NCBI GenBank assembly: GCA_003184365.1
Contig: NKYR01000109.1
Coordinates: 1-64,000, forward strand
DNA length: 64,000 nucleotides
Direction of reading: 5' to 3'
Origin: Evernia prunastri
Taxonomy: Eukaryota; Ascomycota; Lecanoromycetes; Lecanorales; Parmeliaceae
The position numbers and the translations under genes were made by a program. The notes under the pieces were generated by a model. The model saw nothing but the letters and a program-made list of their open reading frames with translations, did no database searches and was not told the DNA's origin. Below are positions 13,551 to 24,383 of this stretch, piece after piece; the first letter of the stretch is position 1; every line of letters starts with the position of its first letter.

Positions 13551-13745
13551 AATATCGCAACAATAAAGATAAAGTAGTTAGTAATAAAAGATTTATTATA
13601 ATCTATCAAAATTTATGAAAAATTGACGAATTATATTAAAAATTTATTTTGAAGTAAAATAACTATAAATCTTTTATATAAAATATATAAAATTATGTTT
13701 AAATATTCTCTTAAATAATTCTTTAAATCCTTATTTAAATTCTTC

Positions 13746-14073
13746 TGTTAAACTACTTTCTTAGCTAAGTAATCATACGGTCGACTTACCTCGGGGGCTT
13801 CCACCCTGGAGAGGGGCTCCCACAGAGTGAGAGGCTTCCACTCTAGAGAGCTTCTGAATCTACGAACGACTCACCTCGAGGGTTCTCACTCTAGAGAGAT
13901 TGCTTGGTGCGATGGACTTTCTTTGAAATGTTGGTAAGATAGGAGGTGTCAATGTGACATAAGGTGGTGTATAAAGTATCTAGAGTCGAATCCTTTTGAG
14001 TAAGCTACACATCGAAGCGAAAAGAAGAAAGAAGAAAAATCAAAGAAAAGAAGACAGTCAACGACAACGAACA
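13746..14073 (+). mobile_element. candidate solo LTR at the edge of the island
   Basis: It begins TGTTAAACTAC and ends AACGAACA, so the ends are TGTT...AACA as in many fungal LTRs. It holds a TATAAAG box near 13970, an A-rich 3' part, and two rounds of a CTCACTCTAGAGAG-type repeat. No target-site duplication was found. It marks the transition from the RIP island to gene-bearing DNA. Confidence 0.4.
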
Positions 14074-15255
14074 TATTTAGAGAATGCACGTTTCCAATGC
14101 TGGTAAATCAGTGGATGGATTCATCTCCGACAATGGCGTTCTGAGCTCCACATTTAGTTCGATCGGCATTCGTGAATCGTAGTTGAATCTGTATCAGAGG
14201 AATGCGTGTGATCGGAGGAAGATACGCAAGTTGACGCTGATTCGGCTGGACGTGCCTCCCGCTTTTCTGTGGCGCATATACCGGAACAATTCACGGATAC
14301 TTTGACCTGGATCGGGCCTTGCCGCGGGAAACTTGCCACGGTGGGATTGAGGGTAGGTCGGCCCCATGGCATTGCAGTTCCGTATGGCGTTCTTGTATAT
14401 TCACTGTTTGCACTCCACATAGTGTCATTGACTTTCTATCGGTCCGAGATAGCTCTCTCGTGGTGGGGTGCTATTTCGCATAGCAGGCCTGCAATATCGC
14501 ATAATATGATAATGGCATGGCAATCTCCTATACAGGGACGTGACTCGTGTTACGGACGCAATGACCAAGGAATTCGTGTTTGGATGAGAGCTCTATATCT
14601 GGACTTCTTATCAGTGATGGGCTCTTGGTTCAACTCCATTTCTTCCAGAGCCATAGCATTCTTTCCCCTCACTTTACTGCTGGTTTAGCTAAACACGCAT
14701 GGGATTTTTCTCAGCACTGTGGGATTTACGTATACCTCTTCAGATAGCCGACCTCGGCACTGAGATCCCCGCCATGACATCTACACAACTTCACCTGTCT
14801 TTGCGACTCTATATAATGACAGGTAAGCGCTCATTATTCGGAATGTTGATATTCTGTTCCGGGTGGGTGTGTGAAAATTTTCCGAATTTCCGATAAATAT
14901 CTGGTCTAGAACGCAGAGAACGTCGTAAACGTCGTCATTATCCAGTTCACCTCACACATCTAAGTCGTCAGCGGCACGGCAGCGGTATATGATGCCAAGA
15001 ACTCTCAAATGACATCAATGACTTAAAGGATCCGGCCTTTCTTGATGTTGTAAGCTGTAGATTCAGTTGTTGACGTGATTTGTCTATGAAGTCATTAGAT
15101 TCTAATGGAAGGAGCACCCCCTTGATACCGCCCGTATCATTTCATCTGACTTAACGGATATAAAGTCGACCTGGTTTCCCCCCTTCAGACCAGAACAACC
15201 ATATCATTAAGCTCAAGCATCACCTTTACGCTCACCGCTATCACTATTATCAGCC
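14074..15255. other. region without a supported gene
   Basis: Ordinary composition. The longest open frame (14269-14688, plus) shows no recognised domain, no signal peptide and no good intron structure, so I do not call it. The 3' part is presumably the promoter of the secreted-protein gene; a TATAAAG sequence lies at about 15159. Confidence 0.4.
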
Positions 15256-16081
15256 ATGAAATTTCAATCGATCCTTCTCACGGTATGCCCTGCCTTCGCG
15301 GCCGCTGTCAGTGGCACTCCAACGGCTGGTTCCACGCAAACAACCTTCGACATCAATGTTAGTATCCTACTAGGTCAAGCTATCACATTCGAGCTCGCTA
15401 ACCTAAGCCAGTTCGATGAGCGTACCGTCATACCCGCCGCTCAAGAGCTCAACCCAGTCGGGACCGAAGACACCATCGTACGTATATCTAGACTCCTACA
15501 ATATCGTGCGCTCTATTCGATAAGAATTCACACAAGACAATAACGATCCCAATTTGACCACACAAAGCTCCCTTTTCCATACCAGCCCCTTTCTCCGTAC
15601 ACTCTCTGCACCTCTCGTTACAGACGCTAACCTAGCCACACCCCAGTTCTTCAACGCCTGGGATCTGAACAACCCTGCCACCGGCGTCATCCCCCACAGC
15701 CCACCAAATGTGATAGTCACCGGGACCGCACCAGAAGAAGAAAATGGGACCGCCTCTCTCACGGTCCTCTATCCTGGATCCAAAGTCAAGTCCTTCGACC
15801 TGCACTATTTTTGGTTCGGGTGCGCGTTGGATACCGTCGAAGGCACAGTGACAACAGCGATTGGATGTGAAATCAACGTAGCGGGATTCCGAAACAACAA
15901 GGAAGTAGCCTCGGCCACCTTCGATTTCGTACCGACCGCGGGAGAACTGACGGCGACGCCGATGATTCAGGCGAAGTTGCCTAACACGTTTAAGGATCTG
16001 CAGAATATCACTTTTGCAGCACCAAATCCCTCCATGCAAATCATCAACGCTGACGATTTCTCCATCACTACTTATACATGA
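15256..16081 (+). CDS. predicted secreted protein, family unknown
   Basis: Model with three exons, 15256-15357, 15412-15481 and 15537-16081, giving 238 residues. Intron 1 (54 bp) is GTTAGT...CTAAC...CAG; intron 2 (55 bp) is GTATAT...AAG and is chosen because only it brings the long last exon into frame. The N-terminus (MKFQSILLTVCPAFAAAVSG) is a good signal peptide with likely cleavage after residue 19 or 20. The mature part is rich in Thr, Asn and hydrophobic residues in a beta-like pattern, with two Cys (in FWFGCALD and AIGCEIN) and N-glycosylation sites. I do not recognise the family; the look is that of small extracellular fungal beta-sandwich proteins. Intron 1 is in frame, so retention would not break the ORF. 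Confidence 0.65.
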
Positions 16082-18629
16082 AGACCAAAAGCGCGGTTTG
16101 TCATGTGGTTTTCGGTGACAGTTGGGGTGAGTCTCTTGAGTCTGGAAGCCTGGCAGCTGGCGATAGCTAGAACATTGTTCACCATGTTTACCGAGAAGGA
16201 AAGTCAGATGTATTTTTGAGAGGCTGGGGAAGGTAGCAGAGTGTAATGGTTTCTGGTTGCAGTGCCTCCCTGGAATTTTAAATCAGTTTTTGATACTTGA
16301 TATAACCAAAGAACTACTTGAGAAAAATCATTGCTTCTCTGTTGAATACTTCTAGAAATCTGCCGTGGGATATACAAAAGAGGAAGACATTGAATTGATT
16401 CTCCCATGAATATGCCTTAAAGCATGCATCAAATACACTGTCGTGCCATTCCAACCATGAATAAAACATGGAAGAAGGGACAAACAGCAACCAAATCCCC
16501 ACACCTGGAGGATCATGGCTAATCTACCCAAATCCCTTCGCAATCGCATGGACACCTACATCGCCACCCTTTCTTCTCCCCCAGGTATTCGAGCACTTAC
16601 CTCCCAGGTGCTTCACTACATTCCGCCGCTTTACATTGCGCATGCTTTGCGCCCCAGGACTCGATTCATCCGCTCTCAACGCAGCCCAATCAACCTCCAG
16701 TACACATTTCGCCCCCAAAAAGGAACCACGAGAGTCCAGCTATTGATTGGCGCAATAGATCGTTAAGCGGACCAAAGGCTCTTCCGTTTAATACGCTCTT
16801 CTGATCTCATCCTGTGTTGGTGGCGATATGTTGTACGGCTGCTGAGTATGCTTTACTCATGTCCTTGGTAACAGTGTGACCTACCTTACGGATCGAAGCC
16901 AATTCACTCCAGACTCTAGTCTTTGCGCCTTTTCCATTCTTCCATTCCCAAATAGGCAACTTCGTAAAACCGATGAGATATATGGGCTTCGGAATCCTTG
17001 CTGCAACTCACGTCAAGTGACGTGCAGATCGAACCGACTGTTTCGCGACGGCGAGGCTCCGACTAGTCAAATCTGGACCAACAATGCCCTTCTCGACGCC
17101 ATCCAAAGCAGTGTGCACTTGCCACACTGCACCTAGGGTTTGTGCCTGAGACTATAGATCCTCAAACGAAGCTTTCGAGAAGTGTTTCCGACCTCGGTAG
17201 GAGCATGGATATCAGGCAGGTGAGAACACTTAACCGTCGGCTTTTCCCTGTCAATGTTGGGAAAATCATCAATCTGTACAATCTTTCGATATCACCAACG
17301 CATACGAGCAATGCTTTTTCCATCTTTATGACCTCTTCATGAACCCAATACATTCTTTTTTGATCCATCAGATCGTCAAGAGTCGACACCATCTTTATCA
17401 TCGTCATCTTCTTCTTTGCCTCCTTCTTTTCTTTCCCAAGCTCTCCAATTCAGGAACCGGCTTCTGAAAAAGAATGAAAACCACAACGGGACTTCAAAAC
17501 CCTATACCCCAGCCGAAAACGCAATTCAGAATCCTCCTTTGTCTCCTCGCCGCGACCGCTACGACTCCCGTCTTGTCACCCCTCTCTCTCTCCCAATTCC
17601 ACCTCCATCCAGCCCCGCACCGTCCAACCCGAAAGCTATGAGCATAAGTCTTGCCATCGCCGCCATCCTGGACCAACTCGACGGGGTGGACTGCAATGCC
17701 AGGTGCATTACGGAATCGAACAGGGCGCTGGAGATCTTAATGGTGCAGAAGAAGTTCCCGTGAGGCAAGTAGCTGGACAGTGATTCGGGACTAAAAAAAT
17801 GAATGGTTACTACAGTTGGCTCAGTGGTTTGGTGCAAGGGTGGAAGAGTGTCTGTCTTGATTGATCCAGGCAGGGAGGATTGATGGGCTCGGGGGTCTGG
17901 CGCTGCTCGAGAGGATCAGATAAAGAAGATTGCCAGGGAGCGTGCGTTTCTAATTTCGAGATGAGGAGAGCTCTATCTGGGAGCCACGAAGTTGCGGCAA
18001 AAGGCCGAGTTTGGCAGGGGAGTCACAGTTTGCGGGCGATTGCTAGAAAACGTGCATTCAGCCTAGAGCTGTTGTTCATTTGTGTGTGTATGTCGATACC
18101 TGCAGGCTATCCATCAAGACGAATTTCGCTGTTCGTCGAGCACTTCTCCGGGTCCCTCGTCAAGTTTTCATGCATGCCTCTAGAATTGCTAGGTTTCACT
18201 GGGCTTAGGATAAATCGCTCTTCACCAAGTCAACATAGGTTTGTGGGGACCTGAAGGAGTCGCTCTTCGTAGGGGAAGTCAACTTGATTTCACACTGTTT
18301 TCATCTGTCACGGTTTCAGCCACATCCAAATCGAAGTGCAGCCCGTCGGAACATTCGGGATTGAAACATCACGTTTTGACATGGTCGCAGGCTGTGTTTT
18401 CCATTGACTTGTATCGAGACACTTTGACTTCACACATGAAATGACTCAGGTATCAAAATTGGAGGATCACTAGCCGTGGCATCAACGTACCACCACTAAT
18501 GCGCACTACCTATAGCCTCGGCATCCTCCGAATGCAAGGTAATCATTGTTGCTGCATCCTTCACCCCTCACCCCTCCGCTCTCCTCCCCATCCCGTAGTC
18601 AGCGCTCTCGTAACACCACCTTGCGGCTG
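16082..18629. other. region without a supported gene
   Basis: Several 60-115-residue open frames on both strands are present but none has a domain, a signal peptide or a convincing splice structure. The best is a Ser/Pro-rich plus-strand frame around 17390-17763 (with RRDRYDSRLVTPLSLP near the middle), which has no ATG until late and would need an unseen upstream exon. I regard the stretch as intergenic with low certainty. Confidence 0.3.
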
Positions 18630-19436
18630 ATGATCAGTCCAATCATGACCTTTGAGCTCTCCGAAGTTGACCTCGACAAGGACTGGGACGAGCTCTTCGC
18701 CTGCGAATGGACTGCTTGGATGAACCCACCGCAATCCCTGTGGGAGCTCACATTTCCCAATTTGGGAACCAGTCCCTCCGACGAAGCGGAAGCCATCAAA
18801 AAGGGCGCCGCTCGCCAGCTGCAAGGCATCAGAGCAGACCCACGCAGCCAGTGGATGAAGATGGTCGACACAGCGACAGGCAAAATAGTCGCTGGAGCAC
18901 TATGGAAGTTCTACGAGTCGAACCAGTATCGAGCGCCGATGGAGGAGTCAAGTGCGGCGTGGTTGCCGGAAGGGGAGTTGAGGGACCTTTGCGACTCGAT
19001 GTACGCGCAGAACAGGTCGTGGAAACCTAGGATCATGCCAGTCGCTCATGGGCGTCAGTATTTCGAGATTACAATCCGAACGAAACGCGATGCTGATCCT
19101 CTAGACCTCATCAACCTATTCACCCATCCAGAATTTCGCAGCCAGGGTCTGGGTGGGCGGCTCGTAGAATGGGGGATCCAGGAAGCGGACAGGAGGGGCT
19201 ATGAAGCCTACGTGGAGGGGACTTTCTTAGGCAGGAAGGTGTACGAGAGATATGGCTTCGTCGTCATGCATATCGCAGAGATGCGATTCGAGAATCAGTC
19301 GCCGGGAGAAGAATGGGTGCGTCTTGTCAAGGAGTTGAAGGAAAACCCGATAGCGATAATGTGGAGGTCCGCCGGCGGTAAGCATGTCAAGGGAGAGACG
19401 GTCGTTCCTTGGGAGGGGGCTCCGAGGAAGGAGTAA
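18630..19436 (+). CDS. GNAT-family N-acetyltransferase
   Basis: Single exon, 268 residues. The frame is open further upstream to 18546, but 18630 is the first in-frame ATG; an ATG at 18645 (MTFELS) is an alternative. GNAT proteins transfer an acetyl group from acetyl-CoA to an amine. The acetyl-CoA binding motif A is clear at about residues 165-185: THPEFRSQGLGGRLVEWGI (consensus Q/RxxGxG/A), followed by the motif B helix region with GRKVYERYGF near residue 205, the common C-terminal GNAT signature. The N-terminal half has the usual WMKMVDTATGKIVAGALW beta strands. This arrangement is common in Pezizomycotina proteins of about 250 residues whose substrates are unknown. No membrane segment or signal peptide, so probably cytosolic. 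Confidence 0.85.
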   Translation: MISPIMTFELSEVDLDKDWDELFACEWTAWMNPPQSLWELTFPNLGTSPSDEAEAIKKGAARQLQGIRADPRSQWMKMVDTATGKIVAGALWKFYESNQYRAPMEESSAAWLPEGELRDLCDSMYAQNRSWKPRIMPVAHGRQYFEITIRTKRDADPLDLINLFTHPEFRSQGLGGRLVEWGIQEADRRGYEAYVEGTFLGRKVYERYGFVVMHIAEMRFENQSPGEEWVRLVKELKENPIAIMWRSAGGKHVKGETVVPWEGAPRKE

Positions 19437-21237
19437 AGGGACAGGATAGAAGGTACCAGATCACAGGCAGAAAAGCGGCTACGTGTCGTGATTACCCAAC
19501 GTTATGTCGAGTCGTCAACACACTCAGCACAGGAGTATATTGGAGGTGCAAGAAAATGAGATGGAGTAAGACAAGAGATGCAGGTGCATCAAGATCGCCC
19601 GTACTCCTCTATTTCGTAGACATCAGACATCACTGCTAATAATCCGTGAGGCAAGTGTGACAGAAAACCTAACACCTAAACGTGGAATCTCCACCGCGCC
19701 TCGTCGCCCACCCACCTATCGGAAAATCATACTGGGGAGCGCGAGCGCGACCTCGTCACCGCGTCGACGCGGTGAAGCGCTATACCTGTTTGAGGTTTCT
19801 GTTCTCGCCGGCGTTGAATCCTTAGCGAGAATGCACAGAAAAATAATAGACTCAGGCTCGCTTAACGCGGCGCTAGTGGTCTTAGTCAACAATCTCACCC
19901 TGTAGCCAATGATGTACACATACATGACACTTGAATCTCATATTTTGAATCATCGGCATCCAGGCTAATCTCCATCGTACTCCAGCCTCTTTCGCCTGCA
20001 TCTGTGACGTGTATGTCCGACTAGCAATCCGCCTCGACTGTGTCCTTGCTTACTTTTGGTTCAACACGTACATTTCCGCTACCCGTCTAAACAGTGTCAG
20101 TCTGAGTATCTATATGTATACATCTGGCGTAACTTTTTGCATAGTATCAGGGCTCTAACGAAGTATGCACAAAGAAACAAAGTTAGAGCTTAAGGATCCT
20201 ATTGCCGCATTTGTGAAATCGCTAAACTATCTACTTATCCATGGTGGCGCTTTGGTGTTGCGAGACATTTCGACTTGATCTTCATCCAGCCTTTTTCAAG
20301 TGACAACCCTCACAGAGTTCTAGGATCTCCGATGATAGAGTGAAATCCTTTATTTCTATCTCTAGCTGCAACGCATGATTATTACCTTTACTATACAGGG
20401 ATACTGCATTAGAACCTGCATTTGAATCCTTGTCAAAGAGTCTGGTGAAGTCTGCTGTGATGCTTGTGCCTTCGGCGAAGTGTCAGTCGAATCTGTTGAT
20501 GTTTGAATGTGAAGAGGAGATTGTTTTGATGCAATGCTTAATAATATTTGTAGGTATGGAAATTGGGCAAACGATACGCTGACTTGAATATCTCCAGACT
20601 TGAATATCTCCAGACTGTAAATCCACACCAAAGACAGGCAAAGGAACACTAGCGTTTTCATGCTGAGCGTTCATGTCTTCCCTTCCGAAGGGGCTAGGTA
20701 ATGTACGAGGGTTCCAATGGTCTCTTTGCCTACCTGACGCGAAAGCGTCTGATATCCTTCGATCAAACTTGTGGGCCCCGACGAGAAAACCGTGACTTGG
20801 AGGCGAAAAGACGAAATTTGGCCAACGACACAGCGCCATAAAGGGGAATCGCTGCTTCATCCCTGCTTCCCTATGGAAGGTCAGCTATTCCGAGTCCCAG
20901 CAGCTTCCACATTCCGCCGCACTCTTCTGTTCTAGGCCAGACGACCCGCTACTCCCAGCTTCTTTGGACAGAAAGAGAAACAGGTATCCTGTCTCTGACT
21001 ATGGATTCCTTTGCGGCGCCGTCATCACATAACAAAATCCAGAGAGCGACGCGTCCAACACCGTTTACAGTAACAGAGCGATTGATGATCGGTATTCATA
21101 TGAAGAGGCTATCTGATTAAGCTGAGGGTTGGAGAATTCGATAGCAGCGCTGTCACTCGATAGAGCACATGCAAGACTACGGCTACAACGGGCCGCACAA
21201 GACTTTGTGCGGATATGCTGAAGCTATTGCCACTATT
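19437..21237. other. intergenic region with short direct repeat
   Basis: No gene is supported. A minus-strand frame at 20661-20362 begins with a signal-like MKTLVFLCLSLVWIYS but has no further features. The tandem repeat at 20581-20612 (GACTTGAATATCTCCA twice) falls in that frame. The 3' end of the metallo-hydrolase gene enters from the right. Confidence 0.35.
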
Positions 21238-22369
21238 TCAGACCATCTGATCCAGAATCTCATGCCGATCCCACCCTTCACCCCTTGTCTGAATCTTCAT
21301 ACTTTCCAACATTCTCTCCTTCAAATGCTGGTCCCTCACATCCATGCCGACGAACGCTCCATGCGTTGTGTCAAACTCATAAGGCTCAATGGCCCGCCAT
21401 ATCTTCAGGATCTCTCGAGGTGGCAGGGGGATCATGTTCGGGATTGACCATTGGAAGGAGTAGCTTGTCTGGCCTGGTGGGCGGGGATGGGGAGTGTACG
21501 CAGACTGCATCGGTAAGTAAAGGCATTCCACAGTGAGCCAGAGGAATTGATAAGCGGCAGGGGCTTGGGCAAAAAAATGCTTACGGGGACAGTCACAATA
21601 GTATCAGCGATGAACAGCTTCGTCTCCCAATGCAAGACCAAGCTGCCAGGGAAGTGGCCGCCAGTCTTGATAGCAGTCACCCCAGGAAGCACTTCCTCGC
21701 AGGTACCGGCAGGACCATGGACCAGTCGTAGCGTCTGTGGTGCCGATGGCTTTTGACAGAGCCATTCCTGGTCATCCGCGGATACATAGACGGGACAGTT
21801 GAAAGCCTGAGCCCAGTCCGCGTATGTGGTGTAGTAGTGGGGATGGGAGATGACGATGGCTTTTATGCCGCCTTTTGACTTGACCTGAGATGCTTAGCCC
21901 CTGCTATCTGTGACTGGAAGAGGAGGGCGGGCAAACGAAATCAATGGTCGGATCATCGAGCAGGGAGATCATATCCCAGAGTACATTCCCCGCCGCGGTC
22001 TCAAGCAAGAAGCATCTTTGGCCAATACCGAACTTTCCAACGTTCCCGATCAACTGCTTGCCCATATAATGCTGTTCCATGACCCACCTTTGGCTCTGTC
22101 CAGATGGACCATATCCGAGAGTCGAGCGAGTCCTGTTGCCATTTATTTTTGTGTTGTTGTTTGAGACTACTAAGCGTAGTCCATGACTGTCCTGACGGAG
22201 GGACGAATTGGCGTGGATCCTATTCTCATAAATGTTTGGTATGGTTCTTTTTTTCCTCCTTCAAATAACTTACGTCACAGATCTTGCAACGTTGCGGAGG
22301 AGACGAGGAAGTTTGGGCATCGAATTGAGAGCCACAAGCAGTGCAGATTGGAAGCTCAGCTTCACCCAT
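21238..22369 (-). CDS. metallo-beta-lactamase-fold hydrolase with N-terminal zinc-ribbon-like segment
   Basis: Five exons on the minus strand: 22369-22274, 22219-22088, 22032-21937, 21884-21585 and 21504-21238, giving 296 residues. Introns are 54, 55, 52 and 80 bp, all GT-AG, and all phases join. Exon 1 has CTAC (Cys9/Cys12) and CKIC (Cys28/Cys31), two CxxC pairs that could hold a zinc ion. The hydrolase part shows the metal-binding ISHPHYYTTYAD (His122, His124), a second His in GGHFPGS (His185) and Asp202 in FIADTIV, the expected order for the fold. The helix/loop region before the C-terminus (TSYSFQWSIPNMIPLP) is typical of a fungal MBL subgroup whose substrate is unknown. The family hydrolyses thioester, lactam or phosphoester bonds; which one applies here cannot be said. 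Confidence 0.85.
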
Positions 22370-22960
22370 TTCGCTTCTCTTCATATCATACGCAACCAGA
22401 CCAATTATTTATAAGTCTCGAGACTTGAAGAGACAAAATCGAAGAGACGGCCCTAGACTTCTTCCGGATGGATGACGTATTAGCGGGATCACTGGGATCA
22501 CCGCCGTCCTTGGCCTTTTCAATTGATGCTCGCGGTAAGCAGTTGCTGCCAAGAAGAGCACCTACCAAGAACGATACTAGAGTAGCATTCCAGTTCAACA
22601 TACCATGACACAAATCTTCTATCCTTTTACTGTTGTATCAAAATGCCATACCCCGCCAAACCAGCCCTTCGACCCCGCAACACCAACGGTGCATGTGTAA
22701 GCATCACCAAGCGCCGTGCATCTACTATCGACCATTAAGATGCACGCCTCGAGGGGATGATTAATGCAACTGGAACGGTAGTATGCATGCAAAGTGCACA
22801 TTAATCGAACCAGCCCAATGTCAATCTCGGAATCCTCACCAGACCTCATATTCTCGATCAATATAGAAAGGCAAGATGAACCCCGTGGAGTCTTCCAGTC
22901 TACCACTTTGCTTTCGAAAAGTCTATGAACTAGGCGCTCCATGTAAGCAGCAACGCAGCT
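22370..22960. promoter_or_regulatory. divergent intergenic region between hydrolase and catalase-like genes
   Basis: The two genes are transcribed away from each other across 591 bases, so this stretch must hold both promoters. No clear TATA box or repeated site was identified. A 107-codon minus-strand frame ending at 22619 lies here but has no features that support it. Confidence 0.4.
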
Positions 22961-23325
22961 ATGCCTCTCCCTTCAGACGAGCAAATCCTCAAAACCAGCC
23001 ATGAACTGGTGACCCAATTGCAGACTGTCTTCGGAAAGCATCTCGGCTTTCGCCCAGGTTGTCCTCCCGCCGTCTACCATTCGCCTAATTGGGGACTGAC
23101 AAGCACCAAACACAGCTCACGCTCGCGGCTTGATGCTCGATGGCACCTTCACACCCACCCTACAAGCCAAAGAATTATCCACCGCACCTCACTTTAACAC
23201 GCCATCCACCCCAGTCACCATCCGCTTTTCGAACTCGACTGGGATCCCTCAGATCCCCGACACGAGCCCCGACGCCAACCCACGGGGCATCGGCATCCGT
23301 TTCGACCTCGGCGAGCATGTCCACA

Positions 23326-23335
23326 CCGACATAAT
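23326..23335 (+). repeat. target-site duplication, left copy
   Basis: CCGACATAAT, repeated exactly at 23734-23743 on the other side of the MITE. Both copies encode the Asp-Ile part of the catalase-like protein, so one copy is host sequence and the other was made on insertion. Confidence 0.9.
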
Positions 23336-23733
23336 GGGCAAATTACCGAATCATACCCCAAAAGGTTGAATCGTTACAATTTCGTACCCCCCCATTACCA
23401 TTTCATACCCCTCACCAAAGCGAAGGGTATGATTCGATAAAAAGTGATATTGCCGGGGTATGATTTGGTAAACATCTAATAAACAAATTCTTGTTCTTTT
23501 TTTCATTTCGCGAAAGTGTTTCTCGGATATAATTCTTCGGTGGTGTTCTTCGGGGGTGTTCTTCCGGGGTGCTCTTCCGGGGTCCATCGAGTGCTTTAAG
23601 TATAAATTACCTTTTCATACCCCAGCAGTATCACTTCTTGCCGAATCATACCCCTAGGGGTATGAAATGGTAATGGGGGGGGTATGAATCAGTAAGGATT
23701 CAACCTTTTGGGGTATGATTCGGTAACTTGCCC
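23336..23733. mobile_element. MITE with 77-78 bp terminal inverted repeats, probably Mutator-like
   Basis: The 398-bp element has terminal inverted repeats at 23336-23412 and 23656-23733. The outer 42 bases differ at only two positions (start GGGCAA[A/G]TTACCGAATC). The flanks CCGACATAAT at 23326-23335 and 23734-23743 are a perfect 9-10 bp duplication. Long TIRs with a 9-10 bp target duplication fit the Mutator superfamily. There is no open frame, so it is non-autonomous. A GGGGTATGATTCGGTAA-like motif recurs through the element in both orientations. TIRs this alike suggest a recent insertion. Confidence 0.9.
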
Positions 23734-24383
23734 CCGACATAATCGCCCACTCGACGCCCTTCTTTCCCACCCGCACCGGAGCTGGATTCCTGGAACTCCT
23801 CAAAGCCATAGCCGCTTCCCCGCCTGGAACGCCGTCACCGTCGCTGGTTGAAAAATTCCTTGGGGCCAATCCCGCCGCTCTGGCCTTTGTGCAGGCGCCG
23901 AAGCCAGCGCCGTCGAGTTTCGCGAGAGAGGCTTTTCACTCGGTCAATGCGCTCAAGTTTGTCAACGCGGATGGCAAAAGCACCTATTTCCGCTACCGTA
24001 TCCTTCCAGTTGCTGGCGAAGAGCATCTCGATGAAGCCGCCACCAAGGAGAAAGGTCCCGACTTCCTGTACGAGGAGCTTGAGAAACGTGTAGCGCAGGA
24101 GACCATCACTTACCGTGTCGTGGCCCAGCTTGCGGAAGAGGGCGATGAGATTGATGATGCCACAGTGCACTGGCCTAAGAGTCGCCAGTTGGTTGACTTG
24201 GGTGTGGTGATGGTTGGTAGTGTGCTACCAGACAACACAAAGGCGCAGAAGCAGATCATCTATGATCCGATCCCCAGAGTTGAGGGCATCGAAACGTCTG
24301 ATGACCCACTGTTGGAGATGAGAGCGGCAATCTATCTGATTAGCGGGAAAGAGAGGCGAGCTGCACTTAAAGAGTGTGTTTAG

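Larger units (their letters stand above)
22961..24383 (+). pseudogene. srpA-like catalase (haem-binding) gene interrupted by a MITE
   Basis: Exon 1 is 22961-23057, the intron 23058-23115 (58 bp, GTTGTC...CAG), and exon 2 starts at 23116. Coding continues to 23335, is interrupted by a 398-bp MITE plus a target duplication, and resumes at 23744 in the same frame to the stop at 24383. Without the insertion the protein would have 318 residues, normal for small fungal catalase-like proteins. The distal-haem motif is visible as RPAHARGLMLDGTFTPT with His34, followed by RFSNSTG and NPRGIGIRF, all catalase signatures. The proximal Tyr ligand could not be placed with certainty. As it stands, translation runs 11 codons into the MITE and stops at 23367-23369, leaving about 110 residues. 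Family members degrade hydrogen peroxide or use it for peroxidation. Confidence 0.85.

Noticed and set aside
14269..14688. 139-codon plus-strand frame
   Set aside because: No domain, no signal peptide, no splice context; composition like intergenic DNA.
17162..17407. 81-codon minus-strand frame (MTMIKMVSTLDD...)
   Set aside because: Helical look but no homology recalled and no splice partner; kept only as a remark.
20362..20860. Minus-strand frames with a signal-like start
   Set aside because: After the hydrophobic start the sequence is low in features and contains a 16-bp tandem repeat; no support.
22619..22942. 107-codon minus-strand frame divergent from the catalase-like gene
   Set aside because: Lies in the shared promoter region, no recognised motif.
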